From the NCBI GenBank assembly GCA_947487155.1, contig CANKVS010000018.1:1-62390 (forward strand): a stretch of 62,390 nucleotides of DNA, written 5' to 3'. The position numbers and the translations under genes are program-made. The notes under the pieces were generated by a model. That model did not search any database. It was given only the letters and a program-made list of their open reading frames with translations, and was not told the origin of the DNA. Source of the DNA: an uncultured Flaviramulus sp. (GTDB taxonomy: Bacteria > Bacteroidota > Bacteroidia > Flavobacteriales > Flavobacteriaceae). Of the stretch, positions 9,006 to 17,334 are shown in pieces. Within the stretch, counting starts at the first letter, position 1; every line of letters starts with the position of its first letter.

Positions 9006-9532
9006 AAAGGCTCGTTGTAATTTTTATCTGAACTTGTCTTTAAGTTGTCCTGATATTGGTCAACTGTTTTTTGTTTGTCTGATTTTTCAAAATTCTTTTT
9101 TATATTATTTTTTTGTTTTGAGTTGTTTGTATTGTTTATTCCTGTTTTGATATGTTTATCTTTAGATACCAGCACTTGTTCATAAGTTGTCTCGATATTG
9201 GTATAGGAACTGTCCACTAGTGGTTCATCTGTTGTCCCAAAATTGAACATCTTAATTTTACTCCCCCGAAATGGATTATGAGAAGGTTCATACAGGATAT
9301 ATTTCCAATGACTCAGCTCCTTAATACATCGATGATAGGTCGTTTTCGAACCTAGTTTAGATAAATCCATGACTTCAGCACGATTGATATAAAAAGAAGC
9401 TTTAAAATGGTACTCATTCCAAATTTGAAACAATGCCAGATACAGGCTAATGTGGGTTGGGTTCAAACGATTATCTTTTGAAAATTGACTCATAACACCA
9501 TTAAGATGTTTGATGTAATTAATAGCTTCCAA
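9002..9532 (-). CDS. Winged-helix-like DNA-binding protein, possible replication partner
   Basis: This 176-aa protein seems to begin at a TTG codon at 9532 (MEAINYIKHLNG), three bases after the preceding gene ends; an internal ATG at 9493 is the alternative. Residues 1-105 look like the DnaD/replication-initiator-like HTH domain common in these elements (RLNPTHISLYLALFQIWNE, then GSKTTYHRCIKEL). The C-terminal 60 residues are low-complexity and rich in N and K. It probably binds DNA and works with the adjacent ATPase. Confidence 0.6.
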   Translation of the reverse strand: MEAINYIKHLNGVMSQFSKDNRLNPTHISLYLALFQIWNEYHFKASFYINRAEVMDLSKLGSKTTYHRCIKELSHWKYILYEPSHNPFRGSKIKMFNFGTTDEPLVDSSYTNIETTYEQVLVSKDKHIKTGINNTNNSKQKNNIKKNFEKSDKQKTVDQYQDNLKTSSDKNYNEPL

Positions 9533-9535
9533 AAT

Positions 9536-9817
9536 TTATTTAATCTTGTTATGAATTTTATTGACCTCCATCACCTGTAATATCTCTTGATAGTCATAAT
9601 AAATAACACCTCCAATTTTGGTGTATGGTAATGTCCCATTGATTCTAAAGTTTTGTAATGTTCCTGAGGATATACTTAATAATTCCCTGACTTCGGGAGA
9701 TTTCATCCATTTTTTAGTAATGTTTCCAGACTGATTATTCAGTAATTGTTTAATGTCATCGATTAATTCCATTTTGAATTCTCGAAGATCTTCGGTAGTA
9801 ATAATTGTTGCACTCAT
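9536..9817 (-). CDS. Small helix-turn-helix protein, excisionase-like
   Basis: I place the start at the ATG at 9817 (MSATIITTEDLREF), giving 93 aa; a 33-residue upstream extension is possible but basic and unlike the family. The C-terminal half (KKWMKSPEVRELLSISSGTL then GTLPYTKIGGVIYYDYQEI) is a MerR-like HTH_17 domain. These domains occur in Xis-type proteins and in small regulators of Bacteroidota elements. It lies downstream of rteC, the position of the RteC-controlled xis genes in CTnDOT. Confidence 0.72.
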   Translation of the reverse strand: MSATIITTEDLREFKMELIDDIKQLLNNQSGNITKKWMKSPEVRELLSISSGTLQNFRINGTLPYTKIGGVIYYDYQEILQVMEVNKIHNKIK

Positions 9818-9938
9818 TTGTAAACGTTTTTTAAAACAAAGCCGCCAAATAGTTCTAATTTTAAAATGACGACTTTGAATTGATTTGACTTTCGTTTGGC
9901 AAAATTGAGCAGACATATTGTAATTTATTCCATCCTTG

Positions 9939-9953
9939 CACCCAAGTTGGGTG
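9939..9953. promoter_or_regulatory. Palindrome CACCCAAGTTGGGTG upstream of the HTH gene
   Basis: Arms CACCC/GGGTG flank AAGTT and are followed by TTTTT on the plus strand. A near-identical core, ACCCAACTTGGGT, recurs at 10066-10078. Two matched dyads between rteC and the HTH gene suggest operator sites, although the first could also be a weak terminator. Confidence 0.4.
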
Positions 9954-10060
9954 TTTTTATTTATTCATTTTTAATAGGTTAAATTGATTTAGTTTGGTTT
10001 GTAGACAAAAAATGAATATATCAATTAGAAACAAAAAAAATGAATTGGATCAAAATTTTG

Positions 10061-10083
10061 GTTGTACCCAACTTGGGTACAAC
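10061..10083. promoter_or_regulatory. 10-bp inverted repeat at the 3' side of rteC
   Basis: GTTGTACCCA (10061-10070) pairs perfectly with TGGGTACAAC (10074-10083) around a 3-nt loop. It lies 9 bp beyond the rteC stop. It may terminate rteC or, with the dyad at 9939, act as an operator for the downstream HTH gene. Confidence 0.4.
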
Positions 10084-10091
10084 TATGGTTA

Positions 10092-10937
10092 TTACGCATC
10101 AGATTCTTGATAGCGCTTGAGTAAAGCTTCCTTTAATATATCTATAAATTTAGTGTTGTTGGATTTTCTAGACCGAATATCAACAAAAGTGTGATAGTAA
10201 TTTCCTAGATTGACATTAAATAAGCGTTCAGCAGCAACCGCCAATTCTTTTATACCAGCGGTACCACTATTAATTACACCACAACTATGTAGGGCATAAA
10301 TAAGTTCTATTAAATCCGTTTTGTTACCTGTCCAAAAAAGCTTTGATTTTTTTCTGAATGGTTGATTAATCGCATCTACTCCATTGCTTTTCTCCAATAT
10401 ATCTATTTCGGACTTTAAATGTACTATAAGCATATCATAAGCTAAAATCGTAGCTACCGTGCTATCATGACTGGTTGAAAATTGTTCATCCGTAAAAAAA
10501 TGAAAAGTATCAGAATACAAACGTATGTCAGCTTTTCCTCTTAAAAAATATTGTTCATCTAGTGAGATTGCATTTCTGCGGTAGTACTGATAAAACTCTA
10601 AATTATCATTAAAATAATTTTGAAGCCTATCTATATGCTTATTAAAATACTTGATTTGAGACTTGCTACTACTTCTAGGTCTTTTACTTTCAATATTGAA
10701 CAGTTTCACATAATAAATAAGCTTGCTGAATAGCCTTGGTTTCGTTTTTTTAAAGAACGTTATTTCACTTTTTACGGTTTTAAACTCACAAACGGTAACC
10801 AAATCTCGAATATCTTTTAAAGCTAGTTTGGTAAGTTTAATTCCCTTCTCTGCTTTTACTAAAATATCTTCTGTTTCTGTTTCCAGTATATCTAGTTCAA
10901 CTTCTAGCTTTCTTAGTATTTCTTTATAATTTTTCAT
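10092..10937 (-). CDS. rteC: RteC family regulator
   Basis: The 281-aa protein resembles RteC throughout: a helical N-terminal coiled coil, the QIKYFNKHIDRLQNYF and DEQYFLRG segments in the middle, and the C-terminal winged-helix part with GNKTDLIELIYALHSCGVIN. In CTnDOT, RteC activates the excision operon in response to inducing signals. No RteA/RteB two-component pair is present next to it, so the input here must differ. It is transcribed toward the HTH gene. Confidence 0.88.
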   Translation of the reverse strand: MKNYKEILRKLEVELDILETETEDILVKAEKGIKLTKLALKDIRDLVTVCEFKTVKSEITFFKKTKPRLFSKLIYYVKLFNIESKRPRSSSKSQIKYFNKHIDRLQNYFNDNLEFYQYYRRNAISLDEQYFLRGKADIRLYSDTFHFFTDEQFSTSHDSTVATILAYDMLIVHLKSEIDILEKSNGVDAINQPFRKKSKLFWTGNKTDLIELIYALHSCGVINSGTAGIKELAVAAERLFNVNLGNYYHTFVDIRSRKSNNTKFIDILKEALLKRYQESDA

Positions 10938-10992
10938 GAAGTACTTCTATTATAATAGAATAACAAAGTACTTTTAAAAAAGCATTAAAAAA

Positions 10993-11008
10993 CTACACTT
11001 TTTGGTAG
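10993..11008 (+). promoter_or_regulatory. lux-box-like dyad 1 (thiF promoter)
   Basis: CTACACTTTTTGGTAG lies here. Twenty-two bases later TACCTTTG (11031-11038) matches the Bacteroidota -7 consensus TAnnTTTG. No TTTG is seen at the -33 position. The same arrangement occurs at three other cargo promoters. Confidence 0.7.
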
Positions 11009-11054
11009 ATTTTAATAGGCATATGTGGTTTACCTTTGTGGAAAACTACAAATA

Positions 11055-11810
11055 ATGAGGGATCGATATAGTAGAAATAGAATATATCTTACAAAAGAAG
11101 AACAAGAAATAATTAAAGACTACCCTATACTCTTAGGAGGCAGTGGTATTGGAAGTGTTATTGCTGAGTGTGCCTTAAGGTTAGGTTTTGAAAACATAAC
11201 AATTATTGATGGCGATCAGGTTGAACTGTCTAACTTAAACAGACAAAATTATACTGAAAATGATGTTTCTGTAGATAAGGCAGAAGCCTTAATAAAAAGA
11301 TTAAAATCAATTAATAGCAATGCAGAAATAACAGTTCATAATTACTTTTTAACTTCTGAAAATGTGGAGAGCTTTATAAAAGGACATAAAATAGCTATTA
11401 ATGCGTTAGACTTTTCTTCGGAAGTCCCTTTGTTATTTGATGAAATCTGCCAAAAACAAAATATTCCAGTTTTGCATCCATACAATTTGGGCTGGGGAGG
11501 TCTAGTAGCAGTAATTACTCCTTTGGGTTTTTCTTTTAATACTATCGCAAAGCCTAATCAAAAATTTAATGAAGTGAATATGGTGGAATATGCCTCTAGT
11601 TATATGACGTTTTGGGGAAACCCTCAAAAATGGATAGATGATATCATAGAAGCATACAAAAATGAAAAAGAAGATTTACCGCCGCCTCAATTATCTATAG
11701 GTTCATGGATGGTGGCAGCCATGTGTACACATATACTTTTTAATATTGCTACGAAAAAAGAAATAAAAAAGTTTCCTGAATTTTATTTGTCATCAATAAA
11801 TACCATGTAA
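11055..11810 (+). CDS. ThiF/MoeB-family E1-like adenylyltransferase
   Basis: I start at the ATG at 11055 (MRDRYSRNRIYL), since an upstream ATG at 11025 lies before the -7 element at 11031. The 251-aa protein has the glycine-rich nucleotide loop GGSGIGSV and the ATP-binding DGDQVELSNLNRQ of E1-like enzymes, which adenylate C-termini of ubiquitin-like proteins or peptides. There are no CxxC zinc pairs, unlike ThiF and MoeB proper. The substrate is unknown. It is the first cargo gene and carries dyad 1, so it may be co-regulated with the acyltransferase system. Confidence 0.8.
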   Translation: MRDRYSRNRIYLTKEEQEIIKDYPILLGGSGIGSVIAECALRLGFENITIIDGDQVELSNLNRQNYTENDVSVDKAEALIKRLKSINSNAEITVHNYFLTSENVESFIKGHKIAINALDFSSEVPLLFDEICQKQNIPVLHPYNLGWGGLVAVITPLGFSFNTIAKPNQKFNEVNMVEYASSYMTFWGNPQKWIDDIIEAYKNEKEDLPPPQLSIGSWMVAAMCTHILFNIATKKEIKKFPEFYLSSINTM

Positions 11811-11824
11811 ATAAAGAATTTCTT

Positions 11825-11905
<81 letters not shown>

Positions 11906-11952
11906 ATTGAGGTAGTTTCGAAGCTATCCAGAACTAGGAGAATTCTTTTCGA

Positions 11953-12711
11953 TTAAATAAGCTTGTTATTTGTTGCATAAGCAATGGCTTCAGAAATGTT
12001 TGTTACTTCTAATTTTTCGAATAACTTTCTTCTATGAAATTTCACAGTATCAGGAGACACATAAATAGTTTCAGCAATTTCATTTATGGTAAATCCTCTA
12101 GTTGAAAAATGAAGTACCTCCTTTTCTCTGTTAGAAAGTTTTATTCTTTCTTCTTCTTTCCATAAATCGTCCTGTAAATCATAATTTAATATTTTAGTAC
12201 TTCCTTGTTTGTGAACTTTTATATTTCCAGAATTTTGTTCATTAGAAAGTGATATAATACAAATAGCTTTCCATATTTTCCCATCATCGGTTAAAAACAA
12301 AGGGGTCAATTTTTGATTGATTAAAATAGTCTTTCCCTCTTGATTCTTTAAATGAAAATCATACGATATGGTATGGTATTTTCGTTCTTCCAAAGGAATT
12401 ATATCATAAAATTCAAATCCAACGGTATTTATTTTTAAAAGTAAATCAAGGTCAGGCTTTGTCACATATTTAAAATAAAATGCATACCCCAATGCTTGCA
12501 CTTCTTTAGCCGAATGCCCACATAAAAATAATGAATTTTCAGAAACATATTCAAACCCTTTTTTTTGATAATCAATAATGTAAATGCTTTTGTAAGTCGT
12601 TCTTGCAAAAGCCTCTATAGCTTCTAAATAATTAGCAGTTTGTTTCTGCTCATTATCAGAGATGCTGTTAACTGTATTTCTAAAAGAGAAAAAATCGTTT
12701 ATATCTGCCAT
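11953..12711 (-). CDS. PAS-domain LuxR-family transcriptional regulator
   Basis: The 252-aa protein has an N-terminal PAS-like sensor domain (about residues 30-160, with SIYIIDYQKKGFEYVSEN) and a C-terminal LuxR/FixJ HTH (LSNREKEVLHFSTRGFTINE then VSPDTVKFHRRKLFEKL). It is divergent to the acyltransferase gene, as many luxR/luxI pairs are arranged, and is the obvious candidate to bind the 16-bp dyads at 10993, 12839, 13574 and 24658. Whether the PAS domain binds an acyl ligand is unknown. A (TAA)n tract lies just upstream of its start. Confidence 0.85.
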   Translation of the reverse strand: MADINDFFSFRNTVNSISDNEQKQTANYLEAIEAFARTTYKSIYIIDYQKKGFEYVSENSLFLCGHSAKEVQALGYAFYFKYVTKPDLDLLLKINTVGFEFYDIIPLEERKYHTISYDFHLKNQEGKTILINQKLTPLFLTDDGKIWKAICIISLSNEQNSGNIKVHKQGSTKILNYDLQDDLWKEEERIKLSNREKEVLHFSTRGFTINEIAETIYVSPDTVKFHRRKLFEKLEVTNISEAIAYATNNKLI

Positions 12712-12719
12712 CTATTTAT

Positions 12720-12750
<31 letters not shown>

Positions 12751-12838
12751 CGTACAATTTAATGAATAAATATGACATAATCATGTATAAATTTCAACAA
12801 AACACGATACTTATTTTGTCTTTTAAATAATTTAAAAA

Positions 12839-12854
12839 CTACAATTTAGTGTAA
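12839..12854 (+). promoter_or_regulatory. lux-box-like dyad 2 (acyltransferase promoter)
   Basis: CTACAATTTAGTGTAA lies 22 bp before TAGTTTTA (12877-12884), a near match to TAnnTTTG. It is 48 bp from the acyltransferase ATG and 127 bp from the divergent luxR-like ATG, so it could serve both genes. Confidence 0.7.
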
Positions 12855-12902
12855 TGATAATCCTATACAGGCTAGATAGTTTTACGAGTAAAATATATTA
12901 CT

Positions 12903-13568
12903 ATGATACTCACACAAAACTATTTAGAAAAACTTGGATCAAATCAACTATTTGATTTAGCAAAATTTATTGTTTCAGAAAATTTCAAACATCATTCAAA
13001 TAATGTTTTACCAGAAGACTACAAAAAGGATATTAATTCTATTTATAATGAAGAATTAAATTATTATAAAGATTCTGAAGTTTTTGTTGCTAAAGATTAT
13101 TTAGGAATTATGGTGGGTGCTATTCGTGTTCTAAAATGGAATTACATAGATGTCTTACCGCTTCAAAAAATATTTGGAATTAATCCGCTACTAAATAGTA
13201 AAAATACTAACATAAACAATATTTACCACATTGGGCGGTTTGCAATAAAAAAAGAAGTTGGTGATATTAATTTGTTTAAGCAATTAATGGTTTGTGCCAT
13301 AGCCCCAGTTTGCTTGCATAAAGGCAATATTGCTTTTGCCGAATGTGATAGTAAATTAGTACGAATATTGTCTCTATTGGGAATAAAAACTACTATTATT
13401 GGTGAATCTATAAATTATTTAGGTTCTGAAACTATTCCAATCTCAATGGATTATAATGGGCTAATTGGATTTTATAATAAAAATAAAGCATTAGCATATA
13501 AAAGTGTTGCAAACCAAGCAAATGCATTTCGTGGATTATCAAAAATGGCTGTTTCAGAAATTAGATAA
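12903..13568 (+). CDS. LuxI/FeeM-like N-acyltransferase
   Basis: The 221-aa protein follows the layout of autoinducer synthases and N-acyl amino acid synthases. It has MVGAIRVL at 70-77 (LuxI: GxxRLLPT, with Arg75 matching the conserved Arg), DVLPLQKIFG at 83-92 (LuxI: vFpeL), and YHIGRFAI at 108-115 (LuxI: WELSRFAV, with Arg112 matching). The Glu of the LuxI motif is replaced by His109. After this come a helix and the second half of a GNAT-like fold. It should join an acyl chain from ACP or CoA to an amino compound. Product identity is unknown. Gene order, divergent from a LuxR protein with a dyad between, supports a signalling role. Confidence 0.6.
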   Translation: MILTQNYLEKLGSNQLFDLAKFIVSENFKHHSNNVLPEDYKKDINSIYNEELNYYKDSEVFVAKDYLGIMVGAIRVLKWNYIDVLPLQKIFGINPLLNSKNTNINNIYHIGRFAIKKEVGDINLFKQLMVCAIAPVCLHKGNIAFAECDSKLVRILSLLGIKTTIIGESINYLGSETIPISMDYNGLIGFYNKNKALAYKSVANQANAFRGLSKMAVSEIR

Positions 13569-13573
13569 TAGAA

Positions 13574-13589
13574 CTACACTTTAGTGTAG
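13574..13589 (+). promoter_or_regulatory. lux-box-like dyad 3, perfect palindrome (ligase promoter)
   Basis: CTACACTTTAGTGTAG has perfect 7-bp arms around TT. TAGCTTTG, a full TAnnTTTG match, begins 22 bp after it (13612-13619). The dyad starts five bases after the acyltransferase stop and stands before the O-antigen-ligase-like gene. Confidence 0.8.
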
Positions 13590-13652
13590 TGGTTATTATA
13601 ATATTACTTACTAGCTTTGACTTTACACATAAATGAAGATTAGTTTCAATCA

Positions 13653-15542
13653 ATGTCGTTAACAAAAGCCCCTTATTATGTTTTAATGCTTACCATTGGT
13701 TTGCTATTGGTGGTATTACCCCAAATTAATATTACAGATTATGTGCAATCTACCATTACTAGCAAATTTATAGTGTTTGCTCTTAGCTGTTTGATGATTG
13801 TAGGGGCCTTTATTGCGATGTTTCTTTTTTATAAGCCAAAAGCAATACAAGTTTCCAAGTTAGATATCATTCTTTTATTACTTGTTGGGTATATTACTAT
13901 AAATAGATATCTCATTCAACCAGATTATGGTTTTTCCATTCGGTATATGGAGTTATTAGGATTAGGAGTATTATACATTATATTACGAGATATATCATAT
14001 AAAAATTATGTTTGGCTGTTATTAGCCATTGTTATTTCAGGAATCATTCAAGCTATTTATGGAAACTTACAACTACTTGGATATTATTCCTCCAATCATT
14101 CTGGGTTTAAATTAACAGGAAGTTTTTTTAATCCAGGGCCTTATGCTGGGTTTCTTGTTGCTGTTTGGCCAATAGCTTTAAGCATGTATCTATTTAAAGA
14201 AAAACTAATAGAACAACTACAGGCTCAAACTAACGGTAATTCTAAATTGGCAAATACTATATTAGGGTATGTGTTTGAATATATACCTCTTTTAGGAGTA
14301 ATAAGTATCATTTTGGTAATTCCAGCAACCCATTCTAGAGGCGCTTGGTTGGCAGTATTATTAAGTAGCTTTGTCTTATTAGAATTTAAATACCATTTTG
14401 TAAAAAATACGCTTAATAGAATAAATATAACAAAAAAGATAGCTTTAATAATTTTCACCCTAAGTATCTTTTTTACAGGATTGCTTGGAATATACCATTT
14501 CAAAAAAGGATCGGCAGATGGCAGACTATTTATTTGGAAGGTGACTACAGAAATTATTAAAGATTACCCCATTGCGGGAGTAGGTTTTGATAGATTCAAA
14601 ACGCATTATATGAATTATCAAGCTGACTATTTTCTTAAACATGGCGAAACTTCAGAAGCTTTAGTAGCAGATAATACATATTATGCTTTTAATGAATGGT
14701 TACAATTTATTGTAGAAAATGGACTTATGGGATTTTTGCTGTTGGCTATCGGTGTATATATGCTATTTAAAATAAAAGTAAGAGATAAAAATAGTTACTA
14801 CTTTTTAATAACCAAGTCAACATTTCTGTCTATAGGTGTATTTGCATTGTTTTCATACCCCATGCAGATACTTCCAATTAAACTTATCTTGCTAGTGCTA
14901 CTTGCTTTATTAGGAAGCTTAGATATACAAAAGCATACAGTTTTTAATATTGATAAAAATACTAAGTCTTATGCGATCTGGAGTTTAAAAACAATGGTTT
15001 TTGTATTAGGTTTAGCTGGGTTATCTATTGGTGTTAGTTATACCCAAACCCTAGACTCAGGTTTTAAAACTTGGAAAAGTGCCTTGAACATTTATAAATA
15101 TGGAGATTATGAAGGAGCAATAGATGAATATGCGAAAGCTTATCCAATACTAAAAAAAGAAGGAGAGTTTTTAATGAATTATGGAAAAACTTTATCAATG
15201 GCTAAACAAAACAAACGGGCTATACAGATTTTAGAAAAATCTAAACAGCATTTAAACACCACCATTATAGAGACTGCATTAGGCGACGCCTATAGGGGAG
15301 TAAAAGAATATAATAAAGCAGAAACAGCTTATCAATATGCTGGTAATATGATCCCTGTTCGATTTTACCCGTTGTATTTACAGGCAAAATTATATGAAGA
15401 AAGTGACCAAAAAGACAAAGCGATTACTATGGCTAAAGTTATATTAAATAAAGAGATAAAAGTACCGTCTACGGCTATTAAAGAAATAAAGGCTGAGATG
15501 AAAAGGATAGTAACAAAAAAACCTCTGGGTTTAAAAGATTAA
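13653..15542 (+). CDS. O-antigen ligase (Wzy_C)-like membrane protein with C-terminal TPR repeats
   Basis: The 629-aa protein has about a dozen membrane helices in residues 1-455 and a large loop typical of the Wzy_C/O-antigen ligase superfamily: GSFFNPGPYAGFLV, AGVGFDRFKTHYMNYQADYF and NDNTYYAFNEWLQF-like residues (here ADNTYYAFNEWLQ). Residues about 465-610 form TPR-like helices. Members move glycans onto lipid or protein acceptors; some act on proteins. Beside a secreted peptide gene it may glycosylate that peptide, but this is inference. Expression is probably driven by dyad 3. Confidence 0.85.
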   Translation: MSLTKAPYYVLMLTIGLLLVVLPQINITDYVQSTITSKFIVFALSCLMIVGAFIAMFLFYKPKAIQVSKLDIILLLLVGYITINRYLIQPDYGFSIRYMELLGLGVLYIILRDISYKNYVWLLLAIVISGIIQAIYGNLQLLGYYSSNHSGFKLTGSFFNPGPYAGFLVAVWPIALSMYLFKEKLIEQLQAQTNGNSKLANTILGYVFEYIPLLGVISIILVIPATHSRGAWLAVLLSSFVLLEFKYHFVKNTLNRINITKKIALIIFTLSIFFTGLLGIYHFKKGSADGRLFIWKVTTEIIKDYPIAGVGFDRFKTHYMNYQADYFLKHGETSEALVADNTYYAFNEWLQFIVENGLMGFLLLAIGVYMLFKIKVRDKNSYYFLITKSTFLSIGVFALFSYPMQILPIKLILLVLLALLGSLDIQKHTVFNIDKNTKSYAIWSLKTMVFVLGLAGLSIGVSYTQTLDSGFKTWKSALNIYKYGDYEGAIDEYAKAYPILKKEGEFLMNYGKTLSMAKQNKRAIQILEKSKQHLNTTIIETALGDAYRGVKEYNKAETAYQYAGNMIPVRFYPLYLQAKLYEESDQKDKAITMAKVILNKEIKVPSTAIKEIKAEMKRIVTKKPLGLKD

Positions 15543-15659
15543 AATAATCATAATGTTTAACCTTAAAAATATAAAACTATGACTTAGCTTCACAATATCC
15601 CAGAGGAAATCTTTATTATTTTAAAGATATTATCACTTAAAATTTACGTGATTTTGGTG

Positions 15660-15692
15660 TTTGGCAAAAGTAGTACCTTCCTTTAGACTTTG
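15660..15692 (+). promoter_or_regulatory. Candidate promoter of the small peptide gene
   Basis: TTTG (15660-15663) and TAGACTTTG (15684-15692) are spaced 20 bp apart. This is close to the Bacteroidota housekeeping promoter, though the -7 element has one extra base. Unlike other cargo promoters it has a -33 element and no dyad. Confidence 0.35.
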
Positions 15693-15757
15693 CAAAATAA
15701 ATAATATTATATATACAAGGATAAGCTATTCTTGTTAACAATTTTAAATAGAACAAA

Positions 15758-16012
15758 ATGAGAAAAATAATAGGATTTTTAAGTATTACAGTTTTTGCTG
15801 TAGCGATGTTATTTAACGCTAATGGATTCAGTGATGCTAATAATGATACTAGTTTGGCTAGTTTGATAGTGATGAATACTGCAAATGCAGAATGGGGTAA
15901 TGATACAGATTGTGATAAAGACCCTAATGATACTTGTTGGAATGCTGAGACTGGTGTATCAATTCCAAATTGTGATCCATCAAGTTTCTGGGATACTTGT
16001 GGAGATATTTAA
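15758..16012 (+). CDS. Secreted four-cysteine peptide, NVEALA-like
   Basis: The 84-aa product begins with a hydrophobic signal (IIGFLSITVFAVAMLF), followed by LASLIVMNTANAEW at about 33-46, which resembles the LxxLxLxNVEALA motif of the NVEALA family of small Bacteroidota exported peptides. The remaining 38 residues are acidic and hold cysteines at 52, 60, 72 and 81. It is followed by a strong terminator and by a BF3164-like lipoprotein, the usual neighbour of NVEALA genes. It may be the product that the cargo's ligase, peptidase and pumps handle. Confidence 0.7.
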   Translation: MRKIIGFLSITVFAVAMLFNANGFSDANNDTSLASLIVMNTANAEWGNDTDCDKDPNDTCWNAETGVSIPNCDPSSFWDTCGDI

Positions 16013-16049
16013 TACTAAACTAAATAGTTTATATTTCTGAAGGTAAGTT

Positions 16050-16079
16050 AGTTGGTTTAAGATAAAAATTAAACCAACT
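16050..16079 (+). terminator. Terminator-like hairpin after the peptide gene
   Basis: Perfect 11-bp arms (16050-16060 with 16069-16079) surround an 8-nt loop, followed by TCTTAT. It would cut off most transcription between the peptide gene and the lipoprotein genes, giving more peptide mRNA than downstream mRNA. Confidence 0.6.
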
Positions 16080-16244
16080 TCTTATATTGAATAACTGAAA
16101 CTACTATGACTCAATAAAAAGAGACTACCAAATAATTACTCTAGAAAGAAGTTTCCTATGAAGGGTATCAAAAGCCTTTAAGTAGCCTTAAAAATAAAGT
16201 GTTTTTCGGGTAATTGAATTTTTAATTAAATAAAAAGTATAATT

Positions 16245-17333
16245 ATGAGTATTTATAACAAAGGCATAAAAAATAGTAGACTAGCAATGTTAAGTATAGT
16301 CGCGTTTATATTTATGACAGCCTGTAAAGACAAAGACAAAGATGAAATTGTTATACATGACGATATTATTTCGTTTTCAAAATTTCCTAAGGAAACCAAA
16401 ATCTCTTTTAATGACATCTATGAATACAAAAAAGGAATTCCTATGTCCCTACATTTTGTTGATTCAACTTTAATAATTTTTAACCTTAGCCATGAAATTG
16501 AATCTTTTTTTTATAATTATTCTTTAAAAAGTGGCCAACTTTCTAAGGGATACTTAAAAAAAGGTAGAGGTCCTAGTGAGGCTATTGGTGCATTTTGTTC
16601 AGGTTTAAGTGGTAATAGTTTATGGGCATATGATATAACTTTAAAAAAAATATTTATGACAGACATAACAAAAGCTATAGATAACAATATTCCAACGTTC
16701 AATTCATACCCTTTAAAATCAAATTTTTATCAAATAGCACTTATAGATAGTAGTCGTTTTTTGTCCAGTGGATTAAGAGATTCAAAATATAAAATTCAAG
16801 AAATGGATTTTTCAGAAAAAAAAATAAACGAATTTGGGGAGTTTAAACATATTCCTAAGAATTTGCCTCTTGATGCATTAAAAGATGCTTGTCATTCCTT
16901 TTTCTTCTTGAAACCATCTGGAGGGAAAGTAGTAATGTCATATTTGCACACAGATTTACTAGAAATTTATGAAACGAATAAGCCTTTTAAAAGTAAAGCG
17001 GTGCAGGGGCCAGTAGGTTTTAATTTAGATATTAAAGTTGGGAAACGAGGAATGTTTAATTATATGAAAAAAACTGATGAGACAAAAAAAGCCTTTATAG
17101 GGGGGGCGGTTACGGACAAATATATTTATTTATTATATTCAGGTTTGAGTTATGCTGAAAAGGCTGATTGGAGCTATGGCAAATTTGTCTATGTGTATGA
17201 TTGGAATGGTGCCCCTATTAAAAAACTAAATTTAGACAGACGCACAACGGGGCTAGCTATTTCTAAAGATGACAAGACAATGTACTCATATGATGTCGAT
17301 AAAGGATTTATAATCAAAGCTGAAATAAAATAA
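16245..17333 (+). CDS. BF3164-like lipoprotein, six-bladed beta-propeller
   Basis: The 362-aa protein has a lipobox (FIFMTAC, Cys about 27) and a repeated beta-strand pattern in line with the TolB-like six-bladed propeller of BF3164-family lipoproteins. Typical pieces are KGRGPSEA (72 residues after the Cys) and a C-terminal RRTTGLAISKDDKTMYSYD. BF3164-type genes often lie beside NVEALA peptide genes in Bacteroidota. It should sit on the outer or inner membrane facing the periplasm or surface. It opens a cluster with the next two lipoproteins, spaced 1 bp apart. Confidence 0.78.
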   Translation: MSIYNKGIKNSRLAMLSIVAFIFMTACKDKDKDEIVIHDDIISFSKFPKETKISFNDIYEYKKGIPMSLHFVDSTLIIFNLSHEIESFFYNYSLKSGQLSKGYLKKGRGPSEAIGAFCSGLSGNSLWAYDITLKKIFMTDITKAIDNNIPTFNSYPLKSNFYQIALIDSSRFLSSGLRDSKYKIQEMDFSEKKINEFGEFKHIPKNLPLDALKDACHSFFFLKPSGGKVVMSYLHTDLLEIYETNKPFKSKAVQGPVGFNLDIKVGKRGMFNYMKKTDETKKAFIGGAVTDKYIYLLYSGLSYAEKADWSYGKFVYVYDWNGAPIKKLNLDRRTTGLAISKDDKTMYSYDVDKGFIIKAEIK

Positions 17334-17334
17334 T

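Noticed and set aside
9818..9916. 33-residue upstream extension of the HTH protein
   Set aside because: It is basic and unlike the family; the ATG at 9817 gives the normal small-HTH length.
14225..14503. Minus-strand 92-codon frame within the ligase-like gene
   Set aside because: It is antisense to a membrane protein and hydrophobic only as a consequence; no support for expression.
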